From: Actinomadura graeca
GTDB taxonomy: Bacteria > Actinomycetota > Actinomycetes > Streptosporangiales > Streptosporangiaceae
DNA: 64,000 nt
NCBI RefSeq assembly: GCF_019175365.1
Contig: NZ_CP059572.1
Location: 6,386,001 to 6,450,000 of the forward strand
Direction: 5' to 3'
Below the pieces are notes generated by a model. That model did no database searches. It worked only from the letters and a program-made list of their open reading frames with translations, and was not told the DNA's origin. Within the stretch, counting starts at the first letter, position 1; every line of letters begins with the position of its first letter. Positions 17,540 through 25,836 of the stretch are shown piece after piece. Made by a program: the position numbers and the translations under genes.

Positions 17540-18556
17540 GTGGGGGAGAAACAAGGGTTGCTGGGGGCGGCGGACGTGCGGGCCCTCGCCGGGCGGCTGG
17601 GCATCAGGCCCACCAAGACGCTCGGGCAGAACTTCGTCATCGACGCGAACACCGTCCGGCGGATCGTCCGGACGGCGGACCTGCGCCCGGACGACGTCGT
17701 CATCGAGGTCGGGCCGGGACTCGGGTCGCTGACGCTGGCGCTGCTGCCGCAGGTGGGGCGCGTGGTGGCGGTGGAGATCGACCCGGCGCTCGCCGCGGAG
17801 CTGCCCGCGACGGCCGCGGCGCGGGAACCGGACCTCGCCGGACGGCTGGAGATCGTCCACGCCGATGCGATGAAGGTCACGGCGGTGCCGGGGCCGGAGC
17901 CGACCGCGCTGGTCGCGAACCTGCCCTACAACGTCGCCGTCCCGGTCGTCCTGCACCTGCTGGCGTCGCTGCCGTCGCTGCGCCGCGCCCTCGTCATGGT
18001 CCAGGCCGAGGTCGCCGACCGGATGGTCGCGGCCCCCGGCTCGAAGATCTACGGGGTGCCGTCGGTGAAGATCGCCTGGTACGGGGAGGCCCGGCGGGCG
18101 GGGGCGGTGGGCCGCGCGGTGTTCTGGCCCGCCCCGAACGTCGACTCCGGGCTGGTGGCGTTCACCCGGCGCGAGCCGCCGCCCACGACGGCGAGCCGGG
18201 AGCGGGTGTTCGCGGTGATCGACGCCGCCTTCGCGCAGCGCCGCAAGACGCTGCGGGCGGCGCTGGCGGGGTGGGCCGGGTCGGCGGCGGAGGCCGAGCG
18301 GGCGCTGCGCGCCGCCGACGTTGATCCACGAGCTCGGGGCGAAGCGCTGGACGTGGCCGCCTTCGCCCGTATTGCCGAGTATGGTCCTTTGGGCGGAGCC
18401 CAAAATCCCCCTGCGGCCGGACCCGGGGGCACGACAGATCCGGAAGAGGCGGAGGGCGATGGTGAAGGCGCGTTCGCGGACGGCGCGGGCGGGGGTGCCC
18501 GCGGGGGCGCCGATCGTGATGGCGGCTCTGGCGGTCCTGGCGGCGGCGGGCTGTAG
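17540..18556 (+). CDS. ksgA: 16S rRNA dimethyladenosine transferase KsgA/RsmA with extra C-terminal tail
   Basis: 338 aa; the family is usually 270-300. Motifs: [21 protein letters not shown] (SAM loop), VVAVEIDP, and the catalytic NLPYNVAVP. The enzyme dimethylates A1518 and A1519 of 16S rRNA. The GTG at 17540 is taken as start; a TTG at 17558 with GGGGGAG upstream is an alternative. Residues from about 290 to 338 are Gly/Ala/Asp-rich and unlike any KsgA domain. This tail overlaps the first 98 bp of the next gene in another frame, where that gene encodes its signal peptide. Confidence 0.95.
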   Translation: MGEKQGLLGAADVRALAGRLGIRPTKTLGQNFVIDANTVRRIVRTADLRPDDVVIEVGPGLGSLTLALLPQVGRVVAVEIDPALAAELPATAAAREPDLAGRLEIVHADAMKVTAVPGPEPTALVANLPYNVAVPVVLHLLASLPSLRRALVMVQAEVADRMVAAPGSKIYGVPSVKIAWYGEARRAGAVGRAVFWPAPNVDSGLVAFTRREPPPTTASRERVFAVIDAAFAQRRKTLRAALAGWAGSAAEAERALRAADVDPRARGEALDVAAFARIAEYGPLGGAQNPPAAGPGGTTDPEEAEGDGEGAFADGAGGGARGGADRDGGSGGPGGGGL

Positions 18557-19565
18557 CAGCGGGGCGGGCGCGGCACCGAAGATCACGACGACCGCGCGGG
18601 CCGGGGTCGCCCCGACACCGCCGGAGAAGGGCGCCTATTTCGGCGCCTGGGTGCCCCCCGGCATCGGCGGCGGGCCCAAGGCCCCCTCACCGGGACGGAC
18701 GTCGGCCACGCCATCCGGCGGGTCCTCGGCCAAGCCCGCTGTCAAGGACGCCGACAGGCCCGGTATGGCGCCGGTCGTCGGGTTCGAGCGGGAGCTGGGA
18801 CGGCAGCTCGACATCGTCCAGAACTACGCCGGCTGGAAGGCGCCCTTCCCCGGCGACCTGGACTCCTCCGTCCTCGACGGCAACCGCTACCTGCTGCTGA
18901 CCTGGGGCGGCGCCGATACCAGGGAGATCGTCCAGGGCACCCACGACGAGCTGATCCGGGACCGTGCCCGCGCGATCAAGGCCACCGGCAAGCCGGTCTT
19001 CCTGCGCTGGTCGCGTGACATGGACAAGAAGAGCGCGCAGGCGAAGGTGCACTCCGCCACGGACTTCATCGCCGCCTGGAAGCACCTGCGCGCGATCTTC
19101 AAGCAGGAGAAGGTGGACAACGTCGCCTGGGTGTGGTGCCCGTCCGCCCGCGGTTTCGGCTCCGGCAACGCCGGGTCCTTCTACCCCGGCGACGGCGAGG
19201 TCGACTGGATCTGCGCCGACGCCCAGCCGGGCGGCGACTACGACTACCGCGACCTGTCCGAGGCCGTGAAGCTGTTCATGGAGTGGGCCCGGGGACGCGC
19301 CAAGCCGATCATGATCGCGGAGTTCGGGGTCCCGCGGTCCTACGGGGAGCGCCGCGCCGAGTGGCTCCGCGCGGCCGCCAAGACCCTCCAGGACCCGCAG
19401 ATCAAGGCCGTCGTCTACTTCGACTCCGACGAGCAGGCCGAGGACGCCCGCGACAAGCGCCGCGCCTTCTCCGTGACCGGTGACAAGCGCGCGGTGTCCG
19501 CGCTCCGCGAGCTCGCCACCACCCCCTACTTCAACCCCCGCAACCTCCCGGTGACCAGCGACTGA
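18459..19565 (+). CDS. Lipoprotein with GH26-like (beta-mannanase) fold, substituted acid/base residue
   Basis: 368 aa. The start is the ATG at 18459 with ggcggaggg upstream, inside the ksgA 3' end. The signal peptide has a lipobox (LAAAGC). A ~60-residue Pro/Ser/Thr linker follows, then a TIM barrel with GH26 landmarks: a FGAWVPP start, [38 protein letters not shown] and the nucleophile motif [11 protein letters not shown]26 enzymes normally have HEMN at the acid/base position; here it is RDMD, so the Glu is replaced by Asp. It may be a weak or altered hydrolase, or a binding protein, anchored at the cell surface. Confidence 0.75.
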   Translation: MVKARSRTARAGVPAGAPIVMAALAVLAAAGCSSGAGAAPKITTTARAGVAPTPPEKGAYFGAWVPPGIGGGPKAPSPGRTSATPSGGSSAKPAVKDADRPGMAPVVGFERELGRQLDIVQNYAGWKAPFPGDLDSSVLDGNRYLLLTWGGADTREIVQGTHDELIRDRARAIKATGKPVFLRWSRDMDKKSAQAKVHSATDFIAAWKHLRAIFKQEKVDNVAWVWCPSARGFGSGNAGSFYPGDGEVDWICADAQPGGDYDYRDLSEAVKLFMEWARGRAKPIMIAEFGVPRSYGERRAEWLRAAAKTLQDPQIKAVVYFDSDEQAEDARDKRRAFSVTGDKRAVSALRELATTPYFNPRNLPVTSD

Positions 19566-19612
19566 TCGCGTGCGGACGTGGCGGTCCGCCGCGTCCCGTA
19601 CGCTTCGGTGGC

Positions 19613-20542
19613 GTGACCGCAGTGAGCGTACGCGTCCCCGCGAAGGTCAACCTCCAGCTCGGCGTGGGGCCGATCCGCGACGACGGCTACCACGACCTCG
19701 TCAGCGTGTTCCACGCCGTGTCCCTCTTCGACGAGGTGACGGCGGCGCCCGCCGGGCGGCTGGAGGTGACCGTCGAGAGCGCCCCCTACTCGCGGGTCGC
19801 GGTCGACGGCGTCCCCACCGGCGCGGACAACCTCGCGGCGCGGGCGGCGCTCCTCGTCGCCGCGCGGCTCGGCGTCGAGCCCGCCGTGGCGCTGCGCATC
19901 CGCAAGGCCATCCCCGTCGCGGGCGGCATGGCGGGCGGCAGCGCCGACGCCGCCGCGGCGCTCGTCGCCTGCGCGCGCCTCTGGGACGACCGCGACGACC
20001 CCGCCCTGACCAGGGACGACCTGCTGGATCTGGCGTCCGACCTCGGCAGCGACGTGCCGTTCGCGCTGCTCGGCGGCACCGCGATCGGCGTCGGCCGGGG
20101 CGAGCGGCTCACCCCCGCGCTCGCCCGCGGCGTCTTCCACTGGGTGTTCGCGACCGCCGACGGCGGCCTGTCCACGCCCGCCGTCTACGCCGAATGCGAC
20201 CGGATCCGCGCCGCCGACAGCCGCCCGGGCACCCGGCCGCAGGTCTCGGAGGACCTGATGGCGGCCCTCGCCACCGGCGACGCCAAGAACCTCGGTGCCG
20301 CCCTGGTGAACGATCTCCAGCCCGCCGCGCTCAAGCTCCGCCCGTCCCTGCGCCGGACGCTCGCCGCCGGGCGGGACCTCGGCGCGATCGGCGCGCTCGT
20401 CTCCGGATCCGGTCCGACCTGCGCGTTCCTCGCCTCGAACGACGAGCACGCCGCGGAGCTGGCCGCCGACCTGGACGGCGCGGGCGTCGCGGAGACGATC
20501 GTCCGGGCCTCCGGTCCTGTCCCAGGGGCCACAGTAGTGTGA
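19613..20542 (+). CDS. ispE: 4-diphosphocytidyl-2-C-methyl-D-erythritol kinase
   Basis: 309 aa GHMP-superfamily kinase of the MEP isoprenoid pathway; it phosphorylates the 2-OH of CDP-methylerythritol in the cytosol. Landmarks: VRVPAKVNLQLGVG at the N-terminus, DGYHDLVSVFHAV, the ATP loop PVAGGMAGGSADAAAAL (about residues 103-119), and the C-terminal GSGPTCAF. The GTG at 19613 is preceded by TACGCT (19599-19604), 8 nt away, so a leaderless mRNA is likely; a second GTG at 19622 is possible. The order rpfB-ksgA-ispE matches mycobacteria, with the GH26-like lipoprotein inserted. Polyprenyl carriers for the nearby glycan genes depend on this pathway. Confidence 0.96.
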   Translation: MTAVSVRVPAKVNLQLGVGPIRDDGYHDLVSVFHAVSLFDEVTAAPAGRLEVTVESAPYSRVAVDGVPTGADNLAARAALLVAARLGVEPAVALRIRKAIPVAGGMAGGSADAAAALVACARLWDDRDDPALTRDDLLDLASDLGSDVPFALLGGTAIGVGRGERLTPALARGVFHWVFATADGGLSTPAVYAECDRIRAADSRPGTRPQVSEDLMAALATGDAKNLGAALVNDLQPAALKLRPSLRRTLAAGRDLGAIGALVSGSGPTCAFLASNDEHAAELAADLDGAGVAETIVRASGPVPGATVV

Positions 20543-20637
20543 CTGCGGGCCACTAGCTGCTGTGGTCACACAAGCGAACCACCGCCGTCGGCGGGACGTC
20601 TGAACGGTGACGCCGATTCCGCGGACGAGGTGGAGCG

Positions 20638-20802
20638 ATGACGTATCTGTCCGGGCTGCTGGGTCTCCTGGCCATCGCCATGCTGGTAGCGCTGGCCGCC
20701 CTGACGGTCCGCCACGACCGCGCCATCCGCAGGGACGCGCCCGGTTCGTCCGCCGAAGGGCACCCGCAGGGGACTAGCCTGATGTCGAGGCACGAGAGCT
20801 GA
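20638..20802 (+). CDS. Small membrane protein, 54 aa
   Basis: A short frame from ATG 20638 to TGA 20800-20802, preceded by GAGGTGGAGCG at a good ribosome-site distance. It encodes one N-terminal membrane helix (LLGLLAIAMLVALAALTV) and a ~30-residue polar cytoplasmic tail. It lies between ispE and another small membrane protein. There is no recognised family. The ribosome site and clean hydrophobic helix make it more likely real than random, but the call rests on sequence features only. Confidence 0.55.
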   Translation: MTYLSGLLGLLAIAMLVALAALTVRHDRAIRRDAPGSSAEGHPQGTSLMSRHES

Positions 20803-20836
20803 CCCCCGATCCGCGACACCCCCTGCGAGGCCGTGC

Positions 20837-21067
20837 ATGGCGACCAGTTTCGGACTGATGGAGTTCCTGCTCCTGATGGTCGTCATGCTCCTGGGCGTGG
20901 GCGCCGTCGTGATCGTCATCGTCGTCGCGACGTCCCGGCGCAGGCGCCAGGGCCCCGGCGTACCTCCCGGATACGGCGCGTACCCGCCGCCCGGCCACGC
21001 CCCGCCGCCCCCGGGCCCCGGCCCGTACCAGGGCCCGCCCGGTCCGCCCGGCCCGCCCGGCCCCTGA
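20837..21067 (+). CDS. Small membrane protein with Pro/Gly collagen-like tail
   Basis: 76 aa from ATG 20837 (ctgcgagg upstream). One membrane helix (about residues 8-32) is followed by a SRRRRQ stop-transfer cluster, so the tail is cytoplasmic. The tail is Pro/Gly/Tyr-rich and ends in GPPGPPGPPGP, a collagen-like triplet run. Proline-rich tails of this type often bind SH3-like or other cytoplasmic partners; no function is assigned. It sits just before the ABC-F gene. Confidence 0.65.
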   Translation: MATSFGLMEFLLLMVVMLLGVGAVVIVIVVATSRRRRQGPGVPPGYGAYPPPGHAPPPPGPGPYQGPPGPPGPPGP

Positions 21068-21145
21068 GCGGACGACCCGTCGGGGCTCTGAGCGCCCGGC
21101 CGCACCGCACGAGCGGCCGCCGGGGGGCAATAGGCTTGAAGCGCC

Positions 21146-22906
21146 GTGAATCTGATCAATCTTGAGAACGTCGCCAAGGCGTACGGGCCGAAGCCGCTGC
21201 TCGACGCCGTGTCCCTCGGGCTGGACGACGGAGACCGCGTGGGCGTCGTCGGCCGCAACGGCGGCGGGAAGAGCACGCTCGTGTCCGTCCTGGCACGCGA
21301 GACCGAGCCCGACGGCGGGCGCGTCACCCATGCCCGCGGGCTGCGCCTCGGGTTCCTGACCCAGCGGGACGAGTTCGCCGAGGACGCCACCGTCCGCTCC
21401 ATCGTGCTGGGCGACCGCGCCGAGCACGAATGGGCGGGCGACGTCCGCGCCCGCGAGATCCTCGGCGGGCTGCTCACCGGCCTCGCCCTCGACGCGCCGC
21501 TCGCCGGGATGTCCGGCGGTGAGTGCCGCCGCATCGCGCTGGCCAGGCTGCTCGTCCCCGAGTCCGACCTGCTGATCCTGGACGAGCCCACCAACCACCT
21601 CGACATCGAGGCGATCGACTGGCTGGCCCGGCACCTGAAGGCCCGCAAGTCCGCGCTGCTCGTCGTCACCCACGACCGCTGGTTCCTCGACGAGGTCACC
21701 GACCGGACGTGGGAGGTCGTCGACGGCAACGTCGAACGCTACGAGGGCGGCTACTCCGCCTACGTCCTCGCCAAGGCCGAGCGGTCCCGGATCGCCGCCG
21801 CGACCGAGGCCAAGCGGCAGAACCTGCTGCGCAAGGAACTGGCGTGGCTGCGCCGCGGCCCGCAGGCCCGCACGTCCAAGCCGAAGTTCCGGGTGGACGC
21901 CGCGCAGGCCCTCATCGCGGACGAGCCGCCCCTGCGCGACTCGGTCGAGCTGACCCGGTTCGCGACGGCGCGGCTCGGCAAGACCGTCTACGACATCGAG
22001 GACGTCACCGTCCGGCTGGGAGACCGTTCCCTCTTCGAGAGGATGACCTGGCGGCTCGGACCCGGCGACCGGGTCGGCCTCGTCGGCGTCAACGGCAGCG
22101 GCAAGAGCACCCTCCTGCGCCTCCTCGACGGCTCGGTCACCCCAGACGCCGGCAAGGTGACGCGGGGCAAGACCGTCCAGCTCGCGCATCTGACGCAGAA
22201 CCTCGAAGAGCTGGACCCGTCCCGCCGCGTCCTGGAGTCGGTGGAGGAGATCCGCCGCCGCATCACGGTCGGCAAACGCGAATGGACCGCGAGCCAGCTC
22301 CTCGAAAGGCTCGGCTTCCCCGGAGACCGGCAGTGGACGCCCATCGGCGACCTGTCGGGCGGCGAGCGGCGGCGGCTCCAGGTGCTGCGGCTGCTGATGG
22401 CCGAGCCGAACGTCCTGCTCCTCGACGAGCCCACCAACGACCTCGACATCGAGACGCTCACCGAGGTCGAGGACCTTCTCGACGGCTGGCCCGGCACGCT
22501 CGTCGTCGTCAGCCACGACCGGTACTTCCTGGAGCGGATCACCGACCACGTGGTGGCGCTGGTCGGCGACGGCCGCGTGTCCCTCCTGCCCGGCGGCGTC
22601 GACGAGTACCTGGAGCGCCGCGCCGCCGGGACGGCCCCGTCCCGTCCCGCCGAGACCGCGCCGCCCGCCGAACCGGCGCCCAAGCCCAAGGGCGGCCAGG
22701 ACTGGAAGGCGCGCAAGGAACTCGACCGCCTCGAACGCCGCCTGGAGAAGCTCGCCGGGCAGGAGGCCGCGCTGCACGAGAGCCTCGCCGCGCACGCCAC
22801 CGACTACGCCAAACTCCAGGAACTGGACGGCCGTCTCAAGGAGATCCAGGCCGAGGCCGCCCAGGTCGAAGAGGAATGGCTGATGCTGGCAGAAGACGTG
22901 GGCTGA
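21146..22906 (+). CDS. ABC-F family ribosome-associated ATPase (Uup-like)
   Basis: 586 aa with two ABC domains and no membrane segments. The first has Walker A GRNGGGKST, signature MSGGECRRIALARLL and Walker B LLILDEPTNHLD. The second has GVNGSGKST, LSGGERRRLQVLRLL and LLLDEPTNDLD. The interdomain linker (about 235-285) is basic, as in ABC-F proteins that insert into the ribosomal E site. A Pro-rich spacer and a C-terminal coiled coil (about 530-586) resemble Uup. The GTG at 21146 has TAGGCT (21131-21136) 9 nt upstream. It is a translation factor or, less likely, an antibiotic-protection factor. Confidence 0.93.
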   Translation: MNLINLENVAKAYGPKPLLDAVSLGLDDGDRVGVVGRNGGGKSTLVSVLARETEPDGGRVTHARGLRLGFLTQRDEFAEDATVRSIVLGDRAEHEWAGDVRAREILGGLLTGLALDAPLAGMSGGECRRIALARLLVPESDLLILDEPTNHLDIEAIDWLARHLKARKSALLVVTHDRWFLDEVTDRTWEVVDGNVERYEGGYSAYVLAKAERSRIAAATEAKRQNLLRKELAWLRRGPQARTSKPKFRVDAAQALIADEPPLRDSVELTRFATARLGKTVYDIEDVTVRLGDRSLFERMTWRLGPGDRVGLVGVNGSGKSTLLRLLDGSVTPDAGKVTRGKTVQLAHLTQNLEELDPSRRVLESVEEIRRRITVGKREWTASQLLERLGFPGDRQWTPIGDLSGGERRRLQVLRLLMAEPNVLLLDEPTNDLDIETLTEVEDLLDGWPGTLVVVSHDRYFLERITDHVVALVGDGRVSLLPGGVDEYLERRAAGTAPSRPAETAPPAEPAPKPKGGQDWKARKELDRLERRLEKLAGQEAALHESLAAHATDYAKLQELDGRLKEIQAEAAQVEEEWLMLAEDVG

Positions 22907-22925
22907 ACTCATTGCAATCCCGGCC

Positions 22926-23036
22926 CGAGTGGGCTCGCCTGGCGGCTCGCCCACTCGACCGTGCTTGGGCGAGCGCGACATCGCTTCGCGATCAGCCCGC
23001 GGGAGGCTCGCCTCCGGCTTCGCCTCCCGCGGGCTG
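22926..23036. terminator. Two hairpins between convergent abc-f and marR genes
   Basis: The first stem is 9 bp: CGAGTGGGC (22926-22934) with GCCCACTCG (22949-22957). The second is a perfect 15-bp stem, CAGCCCGCGGGAGGC (22993-23007) with its complement at 23022-23036, loop 14 nt. A small ATCGC/GCGAT hairpin lies between. They fill the 173-bp gap and can stop transcription from both sides. Confidence 0.7.
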
Positions 23037-23079
23037 GTAGCGCGCTCGCGTGCGTGGCCGGACGGGTCGAAAAGGGCTC

Positions 23080-23577
23080 CTATGCCGGGGTGGAGTCGAA
23101 CGGGACCAGCAGCGTCCGCAGCAGGCTCGCGAGGGTCTGCCGCTCGGCGGGGGTGAGGCCCTCCAAGATCGCCTGCTCCCGGTCGAGCAGGTCGGCGAAC
23201 GCCGCGTCCACCCGCTTCATGCCCGCCCCGGTCAGCCGGACGAGCACGCCGCGCTTGTCCTGCGGGTCGGGATGCCGTTCGACGAGGCCCGCCGCGGCCA
23301 GCCGGTCGATGCGGTTGGTCATGGTGCCGGACGTCACCAGCGTCGCGTGGAGCAGCCGTCCCGGGCTGAGCTGGTAGGGGTCGCCCGCCCGGCGCAGCGC
23401 GGTGAGGACGTCGAACTCCCAGGACTCCAGGTCGTGCGCGGCGAACACCGCCCGCCGGGCACGGTCCAGGTGCCGCGCGAGGCGTGAGACCCGGCTGAGG
23501 ACGTGCAGTGGCAGCACGTCGAGGTCGGGACGCTCGGCGTTCCAGGCCCCGACCAGCCGGTCGACCTCATCCTCCAT
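23080..23577 (-). CDS. MarR-family regulator, TamR-like
   Basis: 165 aa winged-helix dimer. The HTH region is SPGRLLHATLVTSGTMTNRIDRL preceded by LESWEFDVLTAL, and the wing is HPDPQDKRGVLVRLT, all typical of MarR proteins. TAGGGT (complement of 23584-23589) is 6 nt before the ATG, suggesting a leaderless mRNA. A palindrome (23593-23608) overlaps this promoter, and two related palindromes flank the start of the tam-like gene at 24883. In Streptomyces, TamR is a MarR protein that controls trans-aconitate methyltransferase in response to citrate/aconitate. The neighbourhood suggests the same role here, as inference. Confidence 0.88.
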   Translation of the reverse strand: MEDEVDRLVGAWNAERPDLDVLPLHVLSRVSRLARHLDRARRAVFAAHDLESWEFDVLTALRRAGDPYQLSPGRLLHATLVTSGTMTNRIDRLAAAGLVERHPDPQDKRGVLVRLTGAGMKRVDAAFADLLDREQAILEGLTPAERQTLASLLRTLLVPFDSTPA

Positions 23578-23592
23578 GGCGACACCCTACCT

Positions 23593-23608
23593 GTCTTGAT
23601 ATCGAGAC
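23593..23608. promoter_or_regulatory. MarR (TamR-like) operator at the marR promoter
   Basis: GTCTTGATATCGAGAC is a 16-bp inverted repeat with one mismatched pair. It lies just upstream of the marR -10 element, a position for autorepression. The core TCTTGAnnTCnAGA recurs at 24844 and 24878. Confidence 0.75.
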
Positions 23609-23769
23609 GACCGCCGCGGACGTCCGCCAGGGTGGCCCTCGCGGGGCGGGTCTCCGCCCGGCCTCCCTCGCGGCCCGGCCGGGCCGCAGAATCGCGGCAT
23701 GCCATCCCTGCCTCTCACCATGACATCCCATTTTGGTGCCTTTCGGCCGTCCGTGCCGGAGGTGGCGTG

Positions 23770-24765
23770 ATGCGGTACCGGCTGCTCGGCCCGACCGGCC
23801 TGCGGGTCTCGGAGATGTTCCTCGGCGCGATGACCTTCAAGGGCCCGGACGAGGCACGCGAACTGGTCGACGTCTACGCCGACGCCGGCGGCAACGTGAT
23901 CGACACCGCGTCCGCCTACGGTGACAGCGAGGCGATGCTCGGCCGTGTCCTCAAGGACCGGCGCGACGGTTTCGTCCTGTCCACCAAGTACACGCTGACC
24001 CGCGACGCCAAGGACCCGAACTCGGGCGGAAGCCACCGCAAGAACCTCACCCTCTCGCTGGAGGCGAGCCTGCGGCGGCTGCGCACCGACTACGTCGACC
24101 TGTTCTGGGTGCACACCTGGGACGAGAACACGCCGGTCGAGGAGACCATGCGGGCACTGGACGACGCCGTCCGCGCCGGGAAGGTCCTGTATGTGGGTGC
24201 GTCCAACCTCCCGGCGTGGCTGGTGTCCCGCGCGAACACCCTCGCCGAGTGGCGCGACTGGACGCCGTTCGCCGGTATCCAGGTCCGCTACAGCCTGCTC
24301 AAACGCGACGTCGAGCGGGAACTCCTGCCCCTGGCCGAGGCGTACGGGCTGAGCGTCGCCGCGTACGGGGTGCTGTCCGCCGGAATCCTGTCGGGCAAAT
24401 ACGAGGACGGACGAGCCCCGAGCGGCACCCGCGTCGACCCCGCCTCCCTCACGCCCCGCGACCGGAAGGCCGCGCGTGCCGTCCGCGAGGTCGCCGCCGA
24501 CCTGGGCGTGACCGCCTCGCAGGTGGCGATCGCCTGGACCCAGGCCCGGTCCCGCGCGATCCACCCGATCATCGGCGCACGGGACGCCGGGCAACTCCGG
24601 GACGACCTCGGCGCCTCCTCCGTCACCTTCTCCGAGGACACGGTCGCCCGCCTCGACGCGGCAGTGGAGTTCGACGTCGGATACCCGTCCGACGACAACG
24701 CCGGGGCCCGCCCCTGGCTCTACGGCGACGTGCCCCTGGAAGGCCGCTCCGGCACTACCGCTTGA
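23770..24765 (+). CDS. Aldo/keto reductase
   Basis: 331 aa (beta/alpha)8 NAD(P)H-dependent oxidoreductase. The catalytic tetrad is visible: Asp and Tyr in IDTASAYGDSE, Lys in FVLSTKYT, and His in FWVHTWDE. The NADPH-binding C-terminal part contains QVAIAWTQARSRAIHPIIGAR. The start is ATG 23770 with GGAGGTGG upstream; the frame is open further 5' but without a plausible start. It lies between the MarR regulator and the tam-like gene and may belong to the same regulon, though its own upstream 160 bp show only the shared operator near marR. The substrate is unknown. Confidence 0.93.
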   Translation: MRYRLLGPTGLRVSEMFLGAMTFKGPDEARELVDVYADAGGNVIDTASAYGDSEAMLGRVLKDRRDGFVLSTKYTLTRDAKDPNSGGSHRKNLTLSLEASLRRLRTDYVDLFWVHTWDENTPVEETMRALDDAVRAGKVLYVGASNLPAWLVSRANTLAEWRDWTPFAGIQVRYSLLKRDVERELLPLAEAYGLSVAAYGVLSAGILSGKYEDGRAPSGTRVDPASLTPRDRKAARAVREVAADLGVTASQVAIAWTQARSRAIHPIIGARDAGQLRDDLGASSVTFSEDTVARLDAAVEFDVGYPSDDNAGARPWLYGDVPLEGRSGTTA

Positions 24766-24843
24766 GGAGGTCTACCAGTTCGGCGAAGGCCCCCGCCGAG
24801 GACCGGAAGGGCCCTTGCTGTCGACTACTGACGGGCATGGGAT

Positions 24844-24891
24844 TCTTGACATCAAGATACAGGCCGGGCATCCTGTGTCTTGATGTCGAGA
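24844..24891 (+). promoter_or_regulatory. Twin MarR operators over the tam promoter and start codon
   Basis: TCTTGACATCAAGA (24844-24857) contains a perfect -35 hexamer TTGACA (24847-24852). CATCCT (24869-24874) is a -10 candidate 16 bp later and 8 nt before the ATG. The second operator TCTTGATGTCGAGA (24878-24891) overlaps the start codon at 24883. Both share the core of the marR-promoter palindrome, and their centres are 34 bp apart. Confidence 0.75.
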
Positions 24892-25671
24892 GATGCCGAG
24901 TGGGATCCCGCGCAGTACGGGATCTTCGGGGACGAGCGCGCCAGGCCCTTCGCCGAGCTGGTCGGGCGGATCTGCGGCGAGGAACCCCGGTACGCCGTGG
25001 ACCTCGGGTGCGGGCCGGGGGAATTGACCGCGACGCTCGCCGTCCGCTGGCCGGGGGCCTTCATCGACGCCTTCGACAGCTCGCCCGACATGATCGCCGC
25101 CGCGCGGGGGCACGCGATCCCCGGACGGCTCGACTTCCATGTCGCCGATGTCGCGACATGGAGGGCGGACAGGGCCGTGGACGTCATCGTGTCCAACTCC
25201 GTCCTGCACTGGGTCCCCGGGCACGGTGACCTGCTGCCGCGCTGGGTCGACGCGCTCGCCCCCGGTGGCCGCCTGGCCTTCCAGGTGCCCGGCAACTTCG
25301 ACGAGCCCAGCCACGCGCTGCTGCGGATGCTGTGCCGGTCGGACCGATGGGTCGACCGGATCGGGAGCGTCCTGCAGACCGATCCCATCATGAGCCCGGC
25401 GGGCTATCTGGACCTGCTGACGCGGCACGGCTGCACGGTGGACGCCTGGGAAACGACCTACACGCAGGTCCTGCAGGGCGATGACCCCGTCCTCGAATGG
25501 GTCAAGGGCACCACTCTGAGACCCATCCTGACCGTCCTCGACCAGGGGGAACAGGGGGAGTTCCTGGCCTCGTACCGGGATCTGCTCCGCGAGGCGTACC
25601 CGGCGGCCCCCTACGGGACCGTTTTCCCCTTCCGGCGGGTGTTCGTCATCGCGCGCCGGAACGCCCCTTAG
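24883..25671 (+). CDS. tam: Trans-aconitate 2-methyltransferase-like SAM methyltransferase
   Basis: 262 aa class I methyltransferase. The family features are the N-terminal EWDPAQYGIFGDERARPFAEL, the SAM loop VDLGCGPGELTATLA, the acidic FDSSPDMIAAAR, VSNSVLHWVPGHGDLL, and the C-terminal AYPAAPYGTVFPFRRVFVIARR. Tam methylates trans-aconitate, a spontaneous isomer of cis-aconitate that inhibits aconitase. The start is the ATG at 24883; a TTG one codon earlier is less likely. Operators of the MarR regulator cover the promoter. A strong hairpin follows before the convergent tetR gene. Confidence 0.85.
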   Translation: MSRDAEWDPAQYGIFGDERARPFAELVGRICGEEPRYAVDLGCGPGELTATLAVRWPGAFIDAFDSSPDMIAAARGHAIPGRLDFHVADVATWRADRAVDVIVSNSVLHWVPGHGDLLPRWVDALAPGGRLAFQVPGNFDEPSHALLRMLCRSDRWVDRIGSVLQTDPIMSPAGYLDLLTRHGCTVDAWETTYTQVLQGDDPVLEWVKGTTLRPILTVLDQGEQGEFLASYRDLLREAYPAAPYGTVFPFRRVFVIARRNAP

Positions 25672-25785
25672 ACGTGGTGACGTCCGCCTTCTGGGGGAAG
25701 CGACTCGTTCCCCTGCGGTGTGCCAGCCCGGGAGGCGGGCGTCATCCGAAGACCCGGCGCCGTGACCCGGCGGCGGCGACCCCGG

Positions 25786-25822
25786 CCGGTGGCCGTCCGG
25801 ACGAACTCCGGACGGCCACCGG
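25786..25822. terminator. 16-bp perfect hairpin between convergent tam and tetR
   Basis: CCGGTGGCCGTCCGGA (25786-25801) pairs perfectly with 25807-25822 around a 5-nt loop (cgaac). It lies 14 bp beyond the tetR stop and 114 bp beyond the tam stop, so it probably serves as a bidirectional terminator. Confidence 0.75.
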
Positions 25823-25836
25823 TGTCACCCGGGGGT

